The notes beneath the pieces are model-generated. The model was not told the DNA's origin. It saw only the letters and a program-made list of their open reading frames with translations, and searched no databases. From the NCBI GenBank assembly GCA_035268885.1, contig DATFKA010000173.1:16556-80555 (forward strand): DNA of 64,000 bases, given 5' to 3'. This DNA is from DATFKA01 sp035268885 (GTDB taxonomy: Bacteria > Bacteroidota > Bacteroidia > Chitinophagales > Saprospiraceae). Below are positions 35,052 to 43,466 of this stretch, piece by piece. Position numbers and translations under genes: made by a program. How positions within the stretch are numbered: the first letter of the stretch is position 1; each line of letters opens with the position of its first letter.

Positions 35052-37181
35052 ATGTTGCGACTATGCTTTGTACTGTTGCTTTGGGCAACAGCCGGAATCC
35101 TTATGGCTCAGGACACCCTGCGGGGAGTAGTACTCAACCAGCAACGAGAACCGCTCATGGCGGCGCATGTATACTGGCAAAAACAGCCATCCTTGGGTAC
35201 TTTTACGGATATTCAGGGACGCTTCACCTTGCCTTTCTCTACGGTGGCCGATAGCCTGCGTATCAGTCTACTGGGCTATGAGGAAACGGGGCTGCAGCCA
35301 CAGCCTGGCGCACAGCCACTAGAAATTTTCCTTTCGGCGACGGAATATGAATTATCGGCTTTACTGGTGGAAGGTAAGGACCCAATATCCGATGCTTTTC
35401 TACTTACTAAACAAGAGCAGTTAGATATTTACCTCAACCCCGTGGCGGCGGCCGATCCGCTTCGGGCCCTGATCAATCTGCCAGCCTCCACGAATACTTC
35501 GGAATCGGCGAATCCTGAGCTACGGGGCAGTAGTGCGGATCGTAGTCGCGTACTCGTGAATGGGGTACCTATCTACCGTCCGGTGCGCAATACGCAGATC
35601 AATGGGATTGGTAACTTCAGCCTGTTCAATACGGAGCTTCTCCAGCATCAGTATGTGTACCCGACGAATGCGCCTCTAACCCGCGGCAATTCTACTGCAG
35701 GGGCAGTCGCCATTGAGACAGTAAAGGAGCTTCCGCAAAACTATACGCAGCTTTCCCTGGGGTTGGCCAACGCGGGTGTACTGCGGGGGCAACGCCTGGA
35801 TGAGCATAACTTTTTTCAGGTCTACACCAATCGGCAGTTCTCTGGCGGATTCCTGACACTCAACCAAAGTAAGATTCGAGACCTGGAAAGTTTTCAGAGT
35901 CAGGATGCTGGTTTTAATTTGCACCTGGAGCCCTTGCCTGATTTGCAGGTGGATCTGCTTGCTTATGGTATCGATGAGTCTTACGGTCTACGCCTGAATA
36001 TTTTGGGCCAGACCGGACCACTAGAGTCCCAGCGGCAGCGGTATTTTCATGCGCTACGCTTACGCAAAAGCTATCGCAAGGGGAGTTTGAGTCTGCATCA
36101 TGGCTTCGATGGTAGCAAGACGTATTTTACTTTTGGGAATACCGATTCTCGCCAGCGGCAACGTAATCTGTATACGGCTTTTGATTGGCGTCGGGAACTC
36201 AACGAACGCTGGGAAATGCAAACCGGAATTGTCCACGAGCAGCAGCGTTATTTTTTTCACGACAGCCTGCCGGTTGATTGGTTCCGTAATGGACTGGATG
36301 ATCCGGCTTTTGCCGAAGCGGATAGTCTGCGGATGCAGCGCCTGGAGACCTACCGTTACGTCCGTTACCAGCCGCATGATGACTGGCTGCTACAGGCAGG
36401 CCTGCGGATGAGTCTGTTGAAAAGGGATTTTGGTCGCTATCTGAGTGGACAGTTTTCTGCCCGCCATCAGCTTACGCGGGAGCAGGCATTACTGCTCTCG
36501 GGGGGCTATTACCAAAGCTTTAGCCTGCCGACTTCCTTCGACAAGCAAATTCGCTTACTGAACAGCTGGCAACTGGCGCTGGATTACGACTATCTTTCTA
36601 CCGAAGACCTGCATCTTCATTTAGCGGCTTATTACAAGCGGGAAAGTGGCCAGTACGATCCCTTACAAAATCAATTGGAGGACCACCGGAAGATTTTTGG
36701 CCTGGAAGCGCTGATTGAGCAGCCCCTAACGACTTACTGGTCCTACAGTCTATCAGGTACCTGGTTGCAGCAGCGCGTCTTTGGTGCTGGTCAGGAATGG
36801 TCAGGCACGCAGGATCAGCTATTTCTGGCCAAAGCTCTATTGCAGTACCGTCATCCCGACTGGTTTGACTTCGGTCTGAATTATATCACTCATAATGGCC
36901 TGTGGACCACACGGCTATCACCTGCCGCCGAGCCGGGGCTGGCACCATCTTTTCCCGGACTGCCCAATGACTTTCGCCTCCGGCCTTACGGTAGTCTGAA
37001 CTTGTCTCTGAGTCGGTATTTCCCCTGGGGCAAGCGTTCGCTGGTTCTCTTCCTGAACGTGAACAACCTCCTGGACCAGGGCAATGAATCGAACCTCCGC
37101 TACACGCCGGATTTCCACGAAAATGGCCGGGAATACTACCAGCGCAGAAGTATTTATTTTGGACTGGTCTGGAAATTATAA
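35052..37181 (+). CDS. TonB-dependent receptor
   Basis: 709 residues. Signal peptide MLRLCFVLLLWATAGILMAQ, a carboxypeptidase-regulatory-like domain (about 22-110; LRGVVLNQQREPLMAAHVYW), a plug (about 125-230; LRALINLPASTNTSESANPELRGSSADRSRVLVNGVP), and a beta-barrel ending in RRSIYFGLVWKL with the typical terminal aromatic strand. FNLHLEPLPDLQVDLLAY and similar segments are barrel strands. The absence of SusD and shorter length point to a siderophore, metal or vitamin receptor rather than a glycan system, but substrate is not readable. Last gene of the module at 33320-37181. Confidence 0.9.
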   Translation: MLRLCFVLLLWATAGILMAQDTLRGVVLNQQREPLMAAHVYWQKQPSLGTFTDIQGRFTLPFSTVADSLRISLLGYEETGLQPQPGAQPLEIFLSATEYELSALLVEGKDPISDAFLLTKQEQLDIYLNPVAAADPLRALINLPASTNTSESANPELRGSSADRSRVLVNGVPIYRPVRNTQINGIGNFSLFNTELLQHQYVYPTNAPLTRGNSTAGAVAIETVKELPQNYTQLSLGLANAGVLRGQRLDEHNFFQVYTNRQFSGGFLTLNQSKIRDLESFQSQDAGFNLHLEPLPDLQVDLLAYGIDESYGLRLNILGQTGPLESQRQRYFHALRLRKSYRKGSLSLHHGFDGSKTYFTFGNTDSRQRQRNLYTAFDWRRELNERWEMQTGIVHEQQRYFFHDSLPVDWFRNGLDDPAFAEADSLRMQRLETYRYVRYQPHDDWLLQAGLRMSLLKRDFGRYLSGQFSARHQLTREQALLLSGGYYQSFSLPTSFDKQIRLLNSWQLALDYDYLSTEDLHLHLAAYYKRESGQYDPLQNQLEDHRKIFGLEALIEQPLTTYWSYSLSGTWLQQRVFGAGQEWSGTQDQLFLAKALLQYRHPDWFDFGLNYITHNGLWTTRLSPAAEPGLAPSFPGLPNDFRLRPYGSLNLSLSRYFPWGKRSLVLFLNVNNLLDQGNESNLRYTPDFHENGREYYQRRSIYFGLVWKL

Positions 37182-37237
37182 TCGATTATTGAATTGATGG
37201 ATTGGTGAATTATTGGCTTATGCAGTTGACCACCTGA

Positions 37238-37813
37238 CTACATGTCCATCAACTCCCGATACACCAAATCCATGGGCAGGCCCATGATATTGGCGTAAGT
37301 CCCTTCAATTTTGCTAATTTTACAGAGGCCAATCCACTCCTGGATAGCGTAAGCACCCGCTTTGTCAAAGGGTTGGCAGGTCTCAATATAATAATCGATT
37401 TCGGTATCGCTCAGGTCCTCTATGGTGACTTTGGAGTGCCCGGCGAAGACTTTTTCGGCACTTTTGGACAGGAGGCAGACCCCGGTAATCACCTCATGTG
37501 TCTGCCCGGAAAGCGCGCGCAGCATACGCCTGGCTTCTGCGGCGTTTTCGGGTTTATTGAAAATGCGATCCCCCAGGATAACCACGCTGTCAGCGGTTAA
37601 TAAAATATCATTGGGGCTTTGCAGAAAGTCTTTTGCGGCCAGGGCTTTCTCGCGGGCTAAGTAGGGCGCTACGCGGTCGAGCGGCATATCTTGCGGGAAG
37701 CTTTCATCAATGGGATTGGTCTTGATGGTGAATTCAAAACCAGCTTGTTTGAGCAATTGGGAGCGTCGCGGTGATTGCGAAGCAAGAATCAGGTTTTTCG
37801 AGAATTTCAGCAT
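37238..37813 (-). CDS. maf: Maf-family nucleotide pyrophosphatase
   Basis: House-cleaning pyrophosphatase that removes dTTP/UTP or modified nucleotides (YhdE-type). 191 residues. LASQSPRRSQLLKQAGFEF is the signature N-terminus, with DESFPQ, LTADSVVILGD (catalytic Asp region) and the substrate motif ITGVCLLS. The SFPQ/AYAIQEW residues favour the dTTP/UTP group over the YceF (m7GTP) group. Located after the UbiA gene on the same strand, 75 bp gap. Confidence 0.92.
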   Translation of the reverse strand: MLKFSKNLILASQSPRRSQLLKQAGFEFTIKTNPIDESFPQDMPLDRVAPYLAREKALAAKDFLQSPNDILLTADSVVILGDRIFNKPENAAEARRMLRALSGQTHEVITGVCLLSKSAEKVFAGHSKVTIEDLSDTEIDYYIETCQPFDKAGAYAIQEWIGLCKISKIEGTYANIMGLPMDLVYRELMDM

Positions 37814-37888
37814 AGGTTGACTTCTTGTGATTTATTAGTTTCAAGGGAATGCCCCGGCTTTAAATAATTTGATAACCTTTAGCGAAAG

Positions 37889-38806
37889 CTATAGAAAGAA
37901 CAGCAGTAAAACACCATTGAGCAGAATCACTTTGATGATTTGACTGACAATCCAGTAGTGGCGCTTATTTTTGGCGGAAGCCAGCCGCTGAAAACTAATC
38001 CCCAGCGGTATAAAAACCCCCAGTAGGGCAAATACGAGCAAGTACTGGCTAAAATAATTATTGAGGTAAACAAACTGTATCAGGAGCAGAATAAATAATA
38101 GTCCGCCGGTAAAGAAAGCAAGTACCCGGGCCTGCGACTCCCCGTAGATAACGGGTATGGTGCGGAGCCCAAATCGGGCATCGCCTTTTTGGTCTTCAAT
38201 GTCCTTTACGATCTCGCGGTAGAGGGTACCCAAAAAGGCAAAACACATGTACCAAATCATGGTGCCCGAAATTCGCCTGGCTAAGGTTGGTGCATTGCGC
38301 TGTAGCTCCAGAAAAACATCCCATTCAAAGAGCCAGACCAAACCGGGAACGGCGGCACATAAAAAGGCAATTAGTAAGTTGCCGACCAGGGGCATTTTTT
38401 TAAGTCGATAAGAGTAAGCAACCAGGAGAAATAAAATGCCCGGATAAATGAAAAAGTATTGTATGAATTTGCCCTTGAGGCATATGTAAAAGAACAGAAA
38501 GAAGGCAAGCATACTGAAAAGAACGTAGAGCCAGGTAGCGATTTGGCTGGTGATTTTACGCCCAACAATACGTTTGTTGGGTTTGTTGATCGCGTCAATG
38601 CCCTGGTCAAAGAGATCGTTGATGATATAGCCTCCCGCCGTAATAAAAATAGTACTCATAAAGAGCAGAGGTGCCAAAAAGCCCGCCAGCTTGGGACTAA
38701 TATTTAGGGTTTGGTAATTATTCAGAAATAATTGTTGAAAGATCAGCCATTGGGTGAGCCCAACGATGATCAGGTTGGGTAAACGAATTAGTCTAAAAAA
38801 AGCCAT
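37889..38806 (-). CDS. UbiA-family prenyltransferase (DGGGP synthase-like)
   Basis: Membrane-embedded aromatic/glycerol prenyltransferase, 305 residues and about nine helices. Two Asp-rich motifs bind Mg-prenyl diphosphate: NDLFDQGIDAINKPNKR and KDIEDQKGDARFGLRTIP. The IDAINKPNKR form is typical of the group annotated geranylgeranylglycerol-phosphate geranylgeranyltransferase, which occurs in FCB bacteria alongside GGGP synthase; MenA or heme O synthase are less likely. I chose the ATG at 38806; a longer start at 38830 would overlap kdsC by 13 bases. Substrate is inferred. Confidence 0.82.
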   Translation of the reverse strand: MAFFRLIRLPNLIIVGLTQWLIFQQLFLNNYQTLNISPKLAGFLAPLLFMSTIFITAGGYIINDLFDQGIDAINKPNKRIVGRKITSQIATWLYVLFSMLAFFLFFYICLKGKFIQYFFIYPGILFLLVAYSYRLKKMPLVGNLLIAFLCAAVPGLVWLFEWDVFLELQRNAPTLARRISGTMIWYMCFAFLGTLYREIVKDIEDQKGDARFGLRTIPVIYGESQARVLAFFTGGLLFILLLIQFVYLNNYFSQYLLVFALLGVFIPLGISFQRLASAKNKRHYWIVSQIIKVILLNGVLLLFFL

Positions 38807-38817
38807 TATATACCCTT

Positions 38818-39318
38818 TTAGGTTTGCCACTTACCCTGCACACGCATGACCTTTTCGATGACATCGCGCGCGCAGCCTTTACCTCCAATTATTCCAGAGA
38901 CATAATTGGCAATACCAATGATTTCGGGAGCGGCATCCTGGGGGCAGGCAGCTATCGCCACTTTTTTCATGACTGGCAGGTCGGGCAGGTCATCTCCCAT
39001 GTATAAAACGTTTTCAGCCTTGATATCGTAGGTGTACAAATATTCTTCGTAGGCCTCCATTTTATCAGATTGCCCCAGATAAATATCCTGTACACCAAGG
39101 TTCTGTAGTCGGATCTTGACCCCCTTTGATTTGCCGCCGGTGATGACACAAATCCGATACCCGTGCCGGATGGCTTCTTTGATAGCCATCCCATCACGGA
39201 TATTCATAGAGCGCAGCAGTTTGCCATCTTCCAATACTAATACCTGGGAATTGGTAAGTACACCGTCTACATCAAAAATGAAGGTGGTGATTTTTCTAAA
39301 ATGTTCAAGCTGATTCAT
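38818..39318 (-). CDS. kdsC: KdsC-type HAD phosphatase
   Basis: Dephosphorylates 3-deoxy-D-manno-octulosonate-8-phosphate, supplying Kdo for LPS. 166 residues, the small cap-less C0 HAD type that forms tetramers. FIFDVDGVLTNS holds nucleophile Asp16 and acid Asp18; ITGGKSKGVKIR supplies the Thr and Lys positions; YMGDDLPDLPVM gives the Mg-binding acids. Alternative substrates such as sialic-acid phosphates exist in the family. It lies directly ahead of the UbiA gene (11-bp gap) and 31 bp after the aminotransferase. Confidence 0.9.
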   Translation of the reverse strand: MNQLEHFRKITTFIFDVDGVLTNSQVLVLEDGKLLRSMNIRDGMAIKEAIRHGYRICVITGGKSKGVKIRLQNLGVQDIYLGQSDKMEAYEEYLYTYDIKAENVLYMGDDLPDLPVMKKVAIAACPQDAAPEIIGIANYVSGIIGGKGCARDVIEKVMRVQGKWQT

Positions 39319-39349
39319 ATACGTAAGTCACTTCTAAGAAGTGGTCAAT

Positions 39350-40561
39350 TTATTTCAGTTCAGAAAGGGCTACTTTCATCCGTTTGACGGCTTCCCGCAA
39401 ATGTGCTTCGCTGGAGGCATAAGAGATACGGAAACAATTCGGTGCACCGAAAGCTTCCCCCGTGACCACGGCAACGTGCGCCTTGTTCAAGAGATATTCG
39501 CAGAAGTCATTGGCATCATTGATGGTTCCTTCGGCGTGTTTTCGGCCAAAGAAAGCGGTAATGTTTGGAAATATATAAAAGGCGCCTTTGGGTTGGTTGA
39601 CTTGCATACCTGGAATTTCGCTGAGCAGTTCAATCATCATGTCTCTGCGTTTTAAAAAGGCAGTCCGCATATCATGGGTGGGCTTCATATCGGCCAATAA
39701 AGCATAGGCGGCGGCTTTTTGACCAAAGGCGGTCGCACCAGAAGTGATTTGACCCTGAATTTTGGCGCAGGCCTTCGCAATCTGTAGCGGAGCGGCCATG
39801 TACCCCAGTCTCCAGCCGGTCATAGCAAATCCTTTGGAGAAGCCGTTAACGGTAATGGTTCGATCAGCTACTTCCGGAAAAGAACCGATGCTACTGTGTC
39901 CTTCTTCGGTGAAGTTGATGTATTCGTAAATTTCGTCGGCAATGATATGGATATTTTCATGATGCTGTACCACCTCGGCAATGGCTTTGAGCTCATCGCT
40001 GGTATAAACGGATCCCGTCGGATTACAGGGAGAAGAGAAGAGGATGGCTTTGGTACGATCGGTGATGGCTGCTTCGATTTTCTTAGGGCTGACCTTATAG
40101 TCTTCTTCAATAGTGGACCCCAAAATGACCGCTTTCCCTTCTGCCAGCTTTACAATCTCAGAATAGGAAACCCAGTAGGGGGCTAAAATGATGATTTCGT
40201 CACCCGGGTTCAGGAGTGCCAGGCAGATATTAGCAATAGACTGCTTGGCTCCGTTGGAAACCACGATTTGGTTAGGGCTGACTTCAATATGGTTGTCGCG
40301 TTTGAGCTTGGTACAAACGGCTTCCCGCAATTCCTGTAAGCCGGGTACCGGAGTATATTTGGTATACCCCTCATCCAGGGCCTGCTTGGCGGCTTCTTTG
40401 ATGTGGTCAGGTGTGTCAAAATCAGGTTCTCCCAGGCTGAGGCTGATGACGTCGTGCCCCTGGGCTTTTAGTTCACGGGCCATGGAGGCCATTTTAATGG
40501 TAGCGGATTCGGCCATTCTGCTAAGGCGGTCGGCTAGTGCCAATGGTTGTACTGTAGACAT
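39350..40561 (-). CDS. Class I/II pyridoxal aminotransferase (aspartate aminotransferase-like)
   Basis: 403 residues, fold-type I PLP enzyme of subgroup I-gamma by its motifs. VSNGAKQSIANICLALLNPGDE is the cofactor phosphate/ring region, NPTG includes Asn180, and NGFSKGFAMTGWRLGY puts the Schiff-base lysine at 243. The TKYTPVPGLQELR stretch is typical of aspartate/prephenate aminotransferases. Substrate could be aspartate, prephenate or aromatic keto acids. First gene of the minus-strand unit with kdsC, UbiA and maf. Confidence 0.92.
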   Translation of the reverse strand: MSTVQPLALADRLSRMAESATIKMASMARELKAQGHDVISLSLGEPDFDTPDHIKEAAKQALDEGYTKYTPVPGLQELREAVCTKLKRDNHIEVSPNQIVVSNGAKQSIANICLALLNPGDEIIILAPYWVSYSEIVKLAEGKAVILGSTIEEDYKVSPKKIEAAITDRTKAILFSSPCNPTGSVYTSDELKAIAEVVQHHENIHIIADEIYEYINFTEEGHSSIGSFPEVADRTITVNGFSKGFAMTGWRLGYMAAPLQIAKACAKIQGQITSGATAFGQKAAAYALLADMKPTHDMRTAFLKRRDMMIELLSEIPGMQVNQPKGAFYIFPNITAFFGRKHAEGTINDANDFCEYLLNKAHVAVVTGEAFGAPNCFRISYASSEAHLREAVKRMKVALSELK

Positions 40562-40747
40562 CGCAGTTGTTTTGTTTAGTTTTCTTTTGATCGGTAAAAA
40601 TAGGCTTTTATTCCCTAAGCCAGTACTTTAGTTATTGATTTTATACGATTTGTCAATTAGTGTGAAAAATAAGCCTAAAATTTGCTCGAATTCTTTAAAT
40701 TAGGCCGACCGAGGAAGAGAACAATTTAGCTCAACAATGCACAAATC

Positions 40748-42289
40748 ATGCGCGAAAAATTAGAAGACCTGAAGAGATATCAGGAAGAAGCTTATCTGGG
40801 CGGTGGAGAAAAAAGGATTGAAAAACAGCACGCAAAAGGCAAACTAACGGCTCGGGAGCGGATTCATTTTTTTTTGGATAAAGGTTCTTTTGAAGAGATC
40901 GGACTGCTAGTGACCCACCGTAGTCACGATTTTGGAATGGAGAAGCAACGCATTCCCGGCGACGGTGTCATTACCGGCTACGGTACGGTCGATGACCGTC
41001 TGGTTTACGTCTATGCTCAGGACTTTACCGTTTTTGGGGGGTCTTTATCCGAAACCCACGCGGAGAAGATTTGTAGATTGATGGATATGGCTATGAAAAA
41101 TGGCGCCCCACTGATCGGTTTGAATGATTCCGGGGGCGCCCGTATCCAGGAAGGGGTGAAATCGCTGGGAGGTTATGCGGATATTTTTTACCGAAATGTA
41201 CAGGCTTCGGGAGTCGTACCTCAAATTTCAGCCATCATGGGGCCTTGTGCCGGAGGAGCGGTTTATTCACCGGCCATGACGGACTTTACCATTATGGTAG
41301 AGAATTCTTCTTACATGTTTGTAACGGGGCCAAATGTAGTGAAGACGGTTACCAACGAGGAAGTCTCCGCCGAAGAGCTGGGGGGCGCGAGTGCGCACGC
41401 TACCAAATCGGGAGTGACGCATCTTACGGCGCATAACGACGTAGACTGCCTACTGCAAGTCAAGCGACTGTTGTCTTATTTTCCGCAGAACTGTGAAGAG
41501 CAGGTTCCCAGGCAGCCCTTTGAGCTGGGTACAGAACTGCGCGAGCATTTACGTACCATCGTACCCGAGAACCCCAACCACCCCTACGATATGAAAGAGG
41601 TAGTGGATGGCATTGTTGACGAGAATTCATTCTTTGAAATCCACAAGGATTACGCAGATAATATTATCGTTGGTTTCGCCAGATTGGGTGGCCGCTCCAT
41701 TGGTGTCATCGGTAATCAGCCGATGTCGCTGGCAGGGGTGCTGGATGTAGATGCTTCTAAAAAAGCGGCACGTTTCGTTCGGTTTTGTGATGCTTTTAAT
41801 ATTCCTATGTTGGTATTGGTCGATGTGCCGGGCTTCTTACCGGGTACAGACCAGGAATGGAATGGCATTATTCTGCACGGAGCAAAATTGCTTTACGCCT
41901 TTTCGGAGGCCACGGTTCCCAGAATTACTCTAATTACCCGTAAGGCCTACGGAGGGGCTTACGATGTGATGAACTCCAAGCACATTGGAGCCGATTTGAA
42001 TTTTGCCTGGCCGATGGCCGAAATCGCCGTTATGGGGGCAAAAGGAGCCTCTGAAATTATTTTCCGCAGAGAGATTGCCAGTGCAGAAGATCCCGCAGCT
42101 ATGCTGGCCGCCAAGGAGAAAGAATACAAAGAGAAATTTGCCAATCCCTACCGGGCTGCACGTCGTGGCTTTATAGATGAAGTCATTGATCCGGCGGAGA
42201 GCCGTCGTAAATTAATTCGAGGCTTTGCTATGTTGGAAAATAAAGTGGATCAATTACCCAAAAAGAAACACGGAAATATACCTCTTTAA
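40748..42289 (+). CDS. Acyl-CoA carboxylase carboxyltransferase (beta) subunit
   Basis: 513 residues; transfers CO2 from carboxybiotin to propionyl- or related acyl-CoA. HAKGKLTARERIHFFLDKGSFEE opens the protein, then the N-terminal crotonase-like half (GLNDSGGARIQEG, GPCAGGAVYSPAM) and the C-terminal half (VDVPGFLPGT, YGGAYDVM, GAKGASEIIFRRE). The propionyl-CoA carboxylase-type length and motifs are present. No biotin carboxylase or BCCP gene is next to it, so the other subunits lie elsewhere. The exosortase gene follows after 11 bp. Confidence 0.93.
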   Translation: MREKLEDLKRYQEEAYLGGGEKRIEKQHAKGKLTARERIHFFLDKGSFEEIGLLVTHRSHDFGMEKQRIPGDGVITGYGTVDDRLVYVYAQDFTVFGGSLSETHAEKICRLMDMAMKNGAPLIGLNDSGGARIQEGVKSLGGYADIFYRNVQASGVVPQISAIMGPCAGGAVYSPAMTDFTIMVENSSYMFVTGPNVVKTVTNEEVSAEELGGASAHATKSGVTHLTAHNDVDCLLQVKRLLSYFPQNCEEQVPRQPFELGTELREHLRTIVPENPNHPYDMKEVVDGIVDENSFFEIHKDYADNIIVGFARLGGRSIGVIGNQPMSLAGVLDVDASKKAARFVRFCDAFNIPMLVLVDVPGFLPGTDQEWNGIILHGAKLLYAFSEATVPRITLITRKAYGGAYDVMNSKHIGADLNFAWPMAEIAVMGAKGASEIIFRREIASAEDPAAMLAAKEKEYKEKFANPYRAARRGFIDEVIDPAESRRKLIRGFAMLENKVDQLPKKKHGNIPL

Positions 42290-42300
42290 ATAAGACGAAT

Positions 42301-42813
42301 ATGAATCCTAAACTATTACGAATTCTCAAATTTGTAGGCGGATATTGCCTGGTAATCTTGGTGTTTTACCTCATTTATTACTCCGGTTTTTACGAAAGTA
42401 AAATCAATCCTGTCTTTTTGGAATTTCAGGCTAGAGTAAGTTACTTACTGCTTGGGCTTTTTGAAAGTCCTTTAAGTATAAGAGGAAACATTATCTCTTC
42501 CCCCGATTTCAGTTATTCACTCATTCGCGGTTGTGATGGCCTAGAAGGCTGGATGATCTTCCTGGCCGCCATTATTGTCTTCCCGGTAGCATTGAAATAT
42601 AAATGGCCGGGTTTGATCATTGGTACCCTGGCGCTGTTTTTTATCAATCATTTACGCATCATTATTCTGTATTACGTTGGGGTATATAATCCCGATTATT
42701 TCGAATTTGCACACCATAATATTGGCTTTGTCCTTTATTCTATGGCTAGTATTTTAATGTTATTATTATGGGTAGAATGGGTAAGAAAAAGAAAAAAACA
42801 AAGCGTCGCCTGA
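42301..42813 (+). CDS. Exosortase (XrtX/XrtF-type)
   Basis: Membrane transpeptidase that sorts proteins with a C-terminal signal to the envelope or polysaccharide. 170 residues with about five membrane helices. The catalytic triad of the exosortase/archaeosortase family is visible: Cys78 in RGCDGLEGW, Arg119 in FINHLRII, and His138/139 in FAHHNIGFVLYS. This is a short Bacteroidota-type exosortase, not the long EpsH form. It overlaps the next membrane-protein gene by 46 bases (37 if the later ATG is used). No PEP-CTERM or polysaccharide cluster is adjacent, so its targets are unknown. Exact Xrt subtype is inferred. Confidence 0.85.
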   Translation: MNPKLLRILKFVGGYCLVILVFYLIYYSGFYESKINPVFLEFQARVSYLLLGLFESPLSIRGNIISSPDFSYSLIRGCDGLEGWMIFLAAIIVFPVALKYKWPGLIIGTLALFFINHLRIIILYYVGVYNPDYFEFAHHNIGFVLYSMASILMLLLWVEWVRKRKKQSVA

Positions 42814-43448
42814 GTCCGATTCAAAAAGCTATCCTACTGATCTTAGGATTCTGTATGAGCTTTTTCCTGCTAATCGGATTTACTAATTTAAACGGACCAA
42901 GCAAAGCATTAGATTTTGCGGTCCGTAAGCGAGCAAAAAAAGTGCTGGATAAAGCTTTCCCGGCTTATCAGGTAGAAACGATTGCGGCTAATCCAAAATC
43001 TGAGATGGATAACCGGTTGACGGTTGGCTATGTAAATAAGGAAATTATTCGCCAGAGTATTCAGCAAAATCAGGTAGACCAGGCCTATGTGAATATGCGC
43101 TTCAACAACTTCCAACTGCGCATTCGGGAGTTTTTTATTTCACCCTTGCTTATTCTGGCTTTACTGTTTCTGTTTACGCCCATTGCCTGGAAAATTAAGC
43201 TGCCGGGAATGCTGGCAGGGCTTTTACTCCTATATGGTCTATTGGTTTTAAAGCTGAGGGCAGTGATGGAATTTGAAATCAATCGTGTCTATTTCCCCGA
43301 TAAAGAAGGACTCCTGCAAAGTATCACACCCTATTTCAGTTCGCCGGGTCTGGTTTTTCTAATTGTTTTGGTCATTTGGATAGGAATTATCCTTCCCTTT
43401 CTGGATCTGAAAAAGCTTCTGAGTATTATACCCGATCCAAAAGGATAA
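42768..43448 (+). CDS. Exosortase-associated membrane protein
   Basis: 226 residues, four predicted helices at about 20-40, 123-141, 145-162 and 194-213, with a highly basic N-terminus (GKKKKKTKRR). Between helix 1 and 2 is a soluble loop of about 80 residues (AVRKRAKKVLDKAF and DNRLTVGYVNKEII). No enzymatic motif. The start lies inside the exosortase gene (ATG at 42768 or 42777), which indicates translational coupling and a shared complex. Partner membrane proteins are known beside several Bacteroidota exosortases; whether this is such a named family I cannot confirm. Confidence 0.75.
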   Translation: MGRMGKKKKKTKRRLSPIQKAILLILGFCMSFFLLIGFTNLNGPSKALDFAVRKRAKKVLDKAFPAYQVETIAANPKSEMDNRLTVGYVNKEIIRQSIQQNQVDQAYVNMRFNNFQLRIREFFISPLLILALLFLFTPIAWKIKLPGMLAGLLLLYGLLVLKLRAVMEFEINRVYFPDKEGLLQSITPYFSSPGLVFLIVLVIWIGIILPFLDLKKLLSIIPDPKG

Positions 43449-43466
43449 CCCTTTCAACTTCTTGAT

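Noticed and set aside
42768..42813. Exosortase and partner read as one frameshifted gene
   Set aside because: Both frames are complete with starts, stops and coherent membrane helices; overlap is a normal coupling arrangement.
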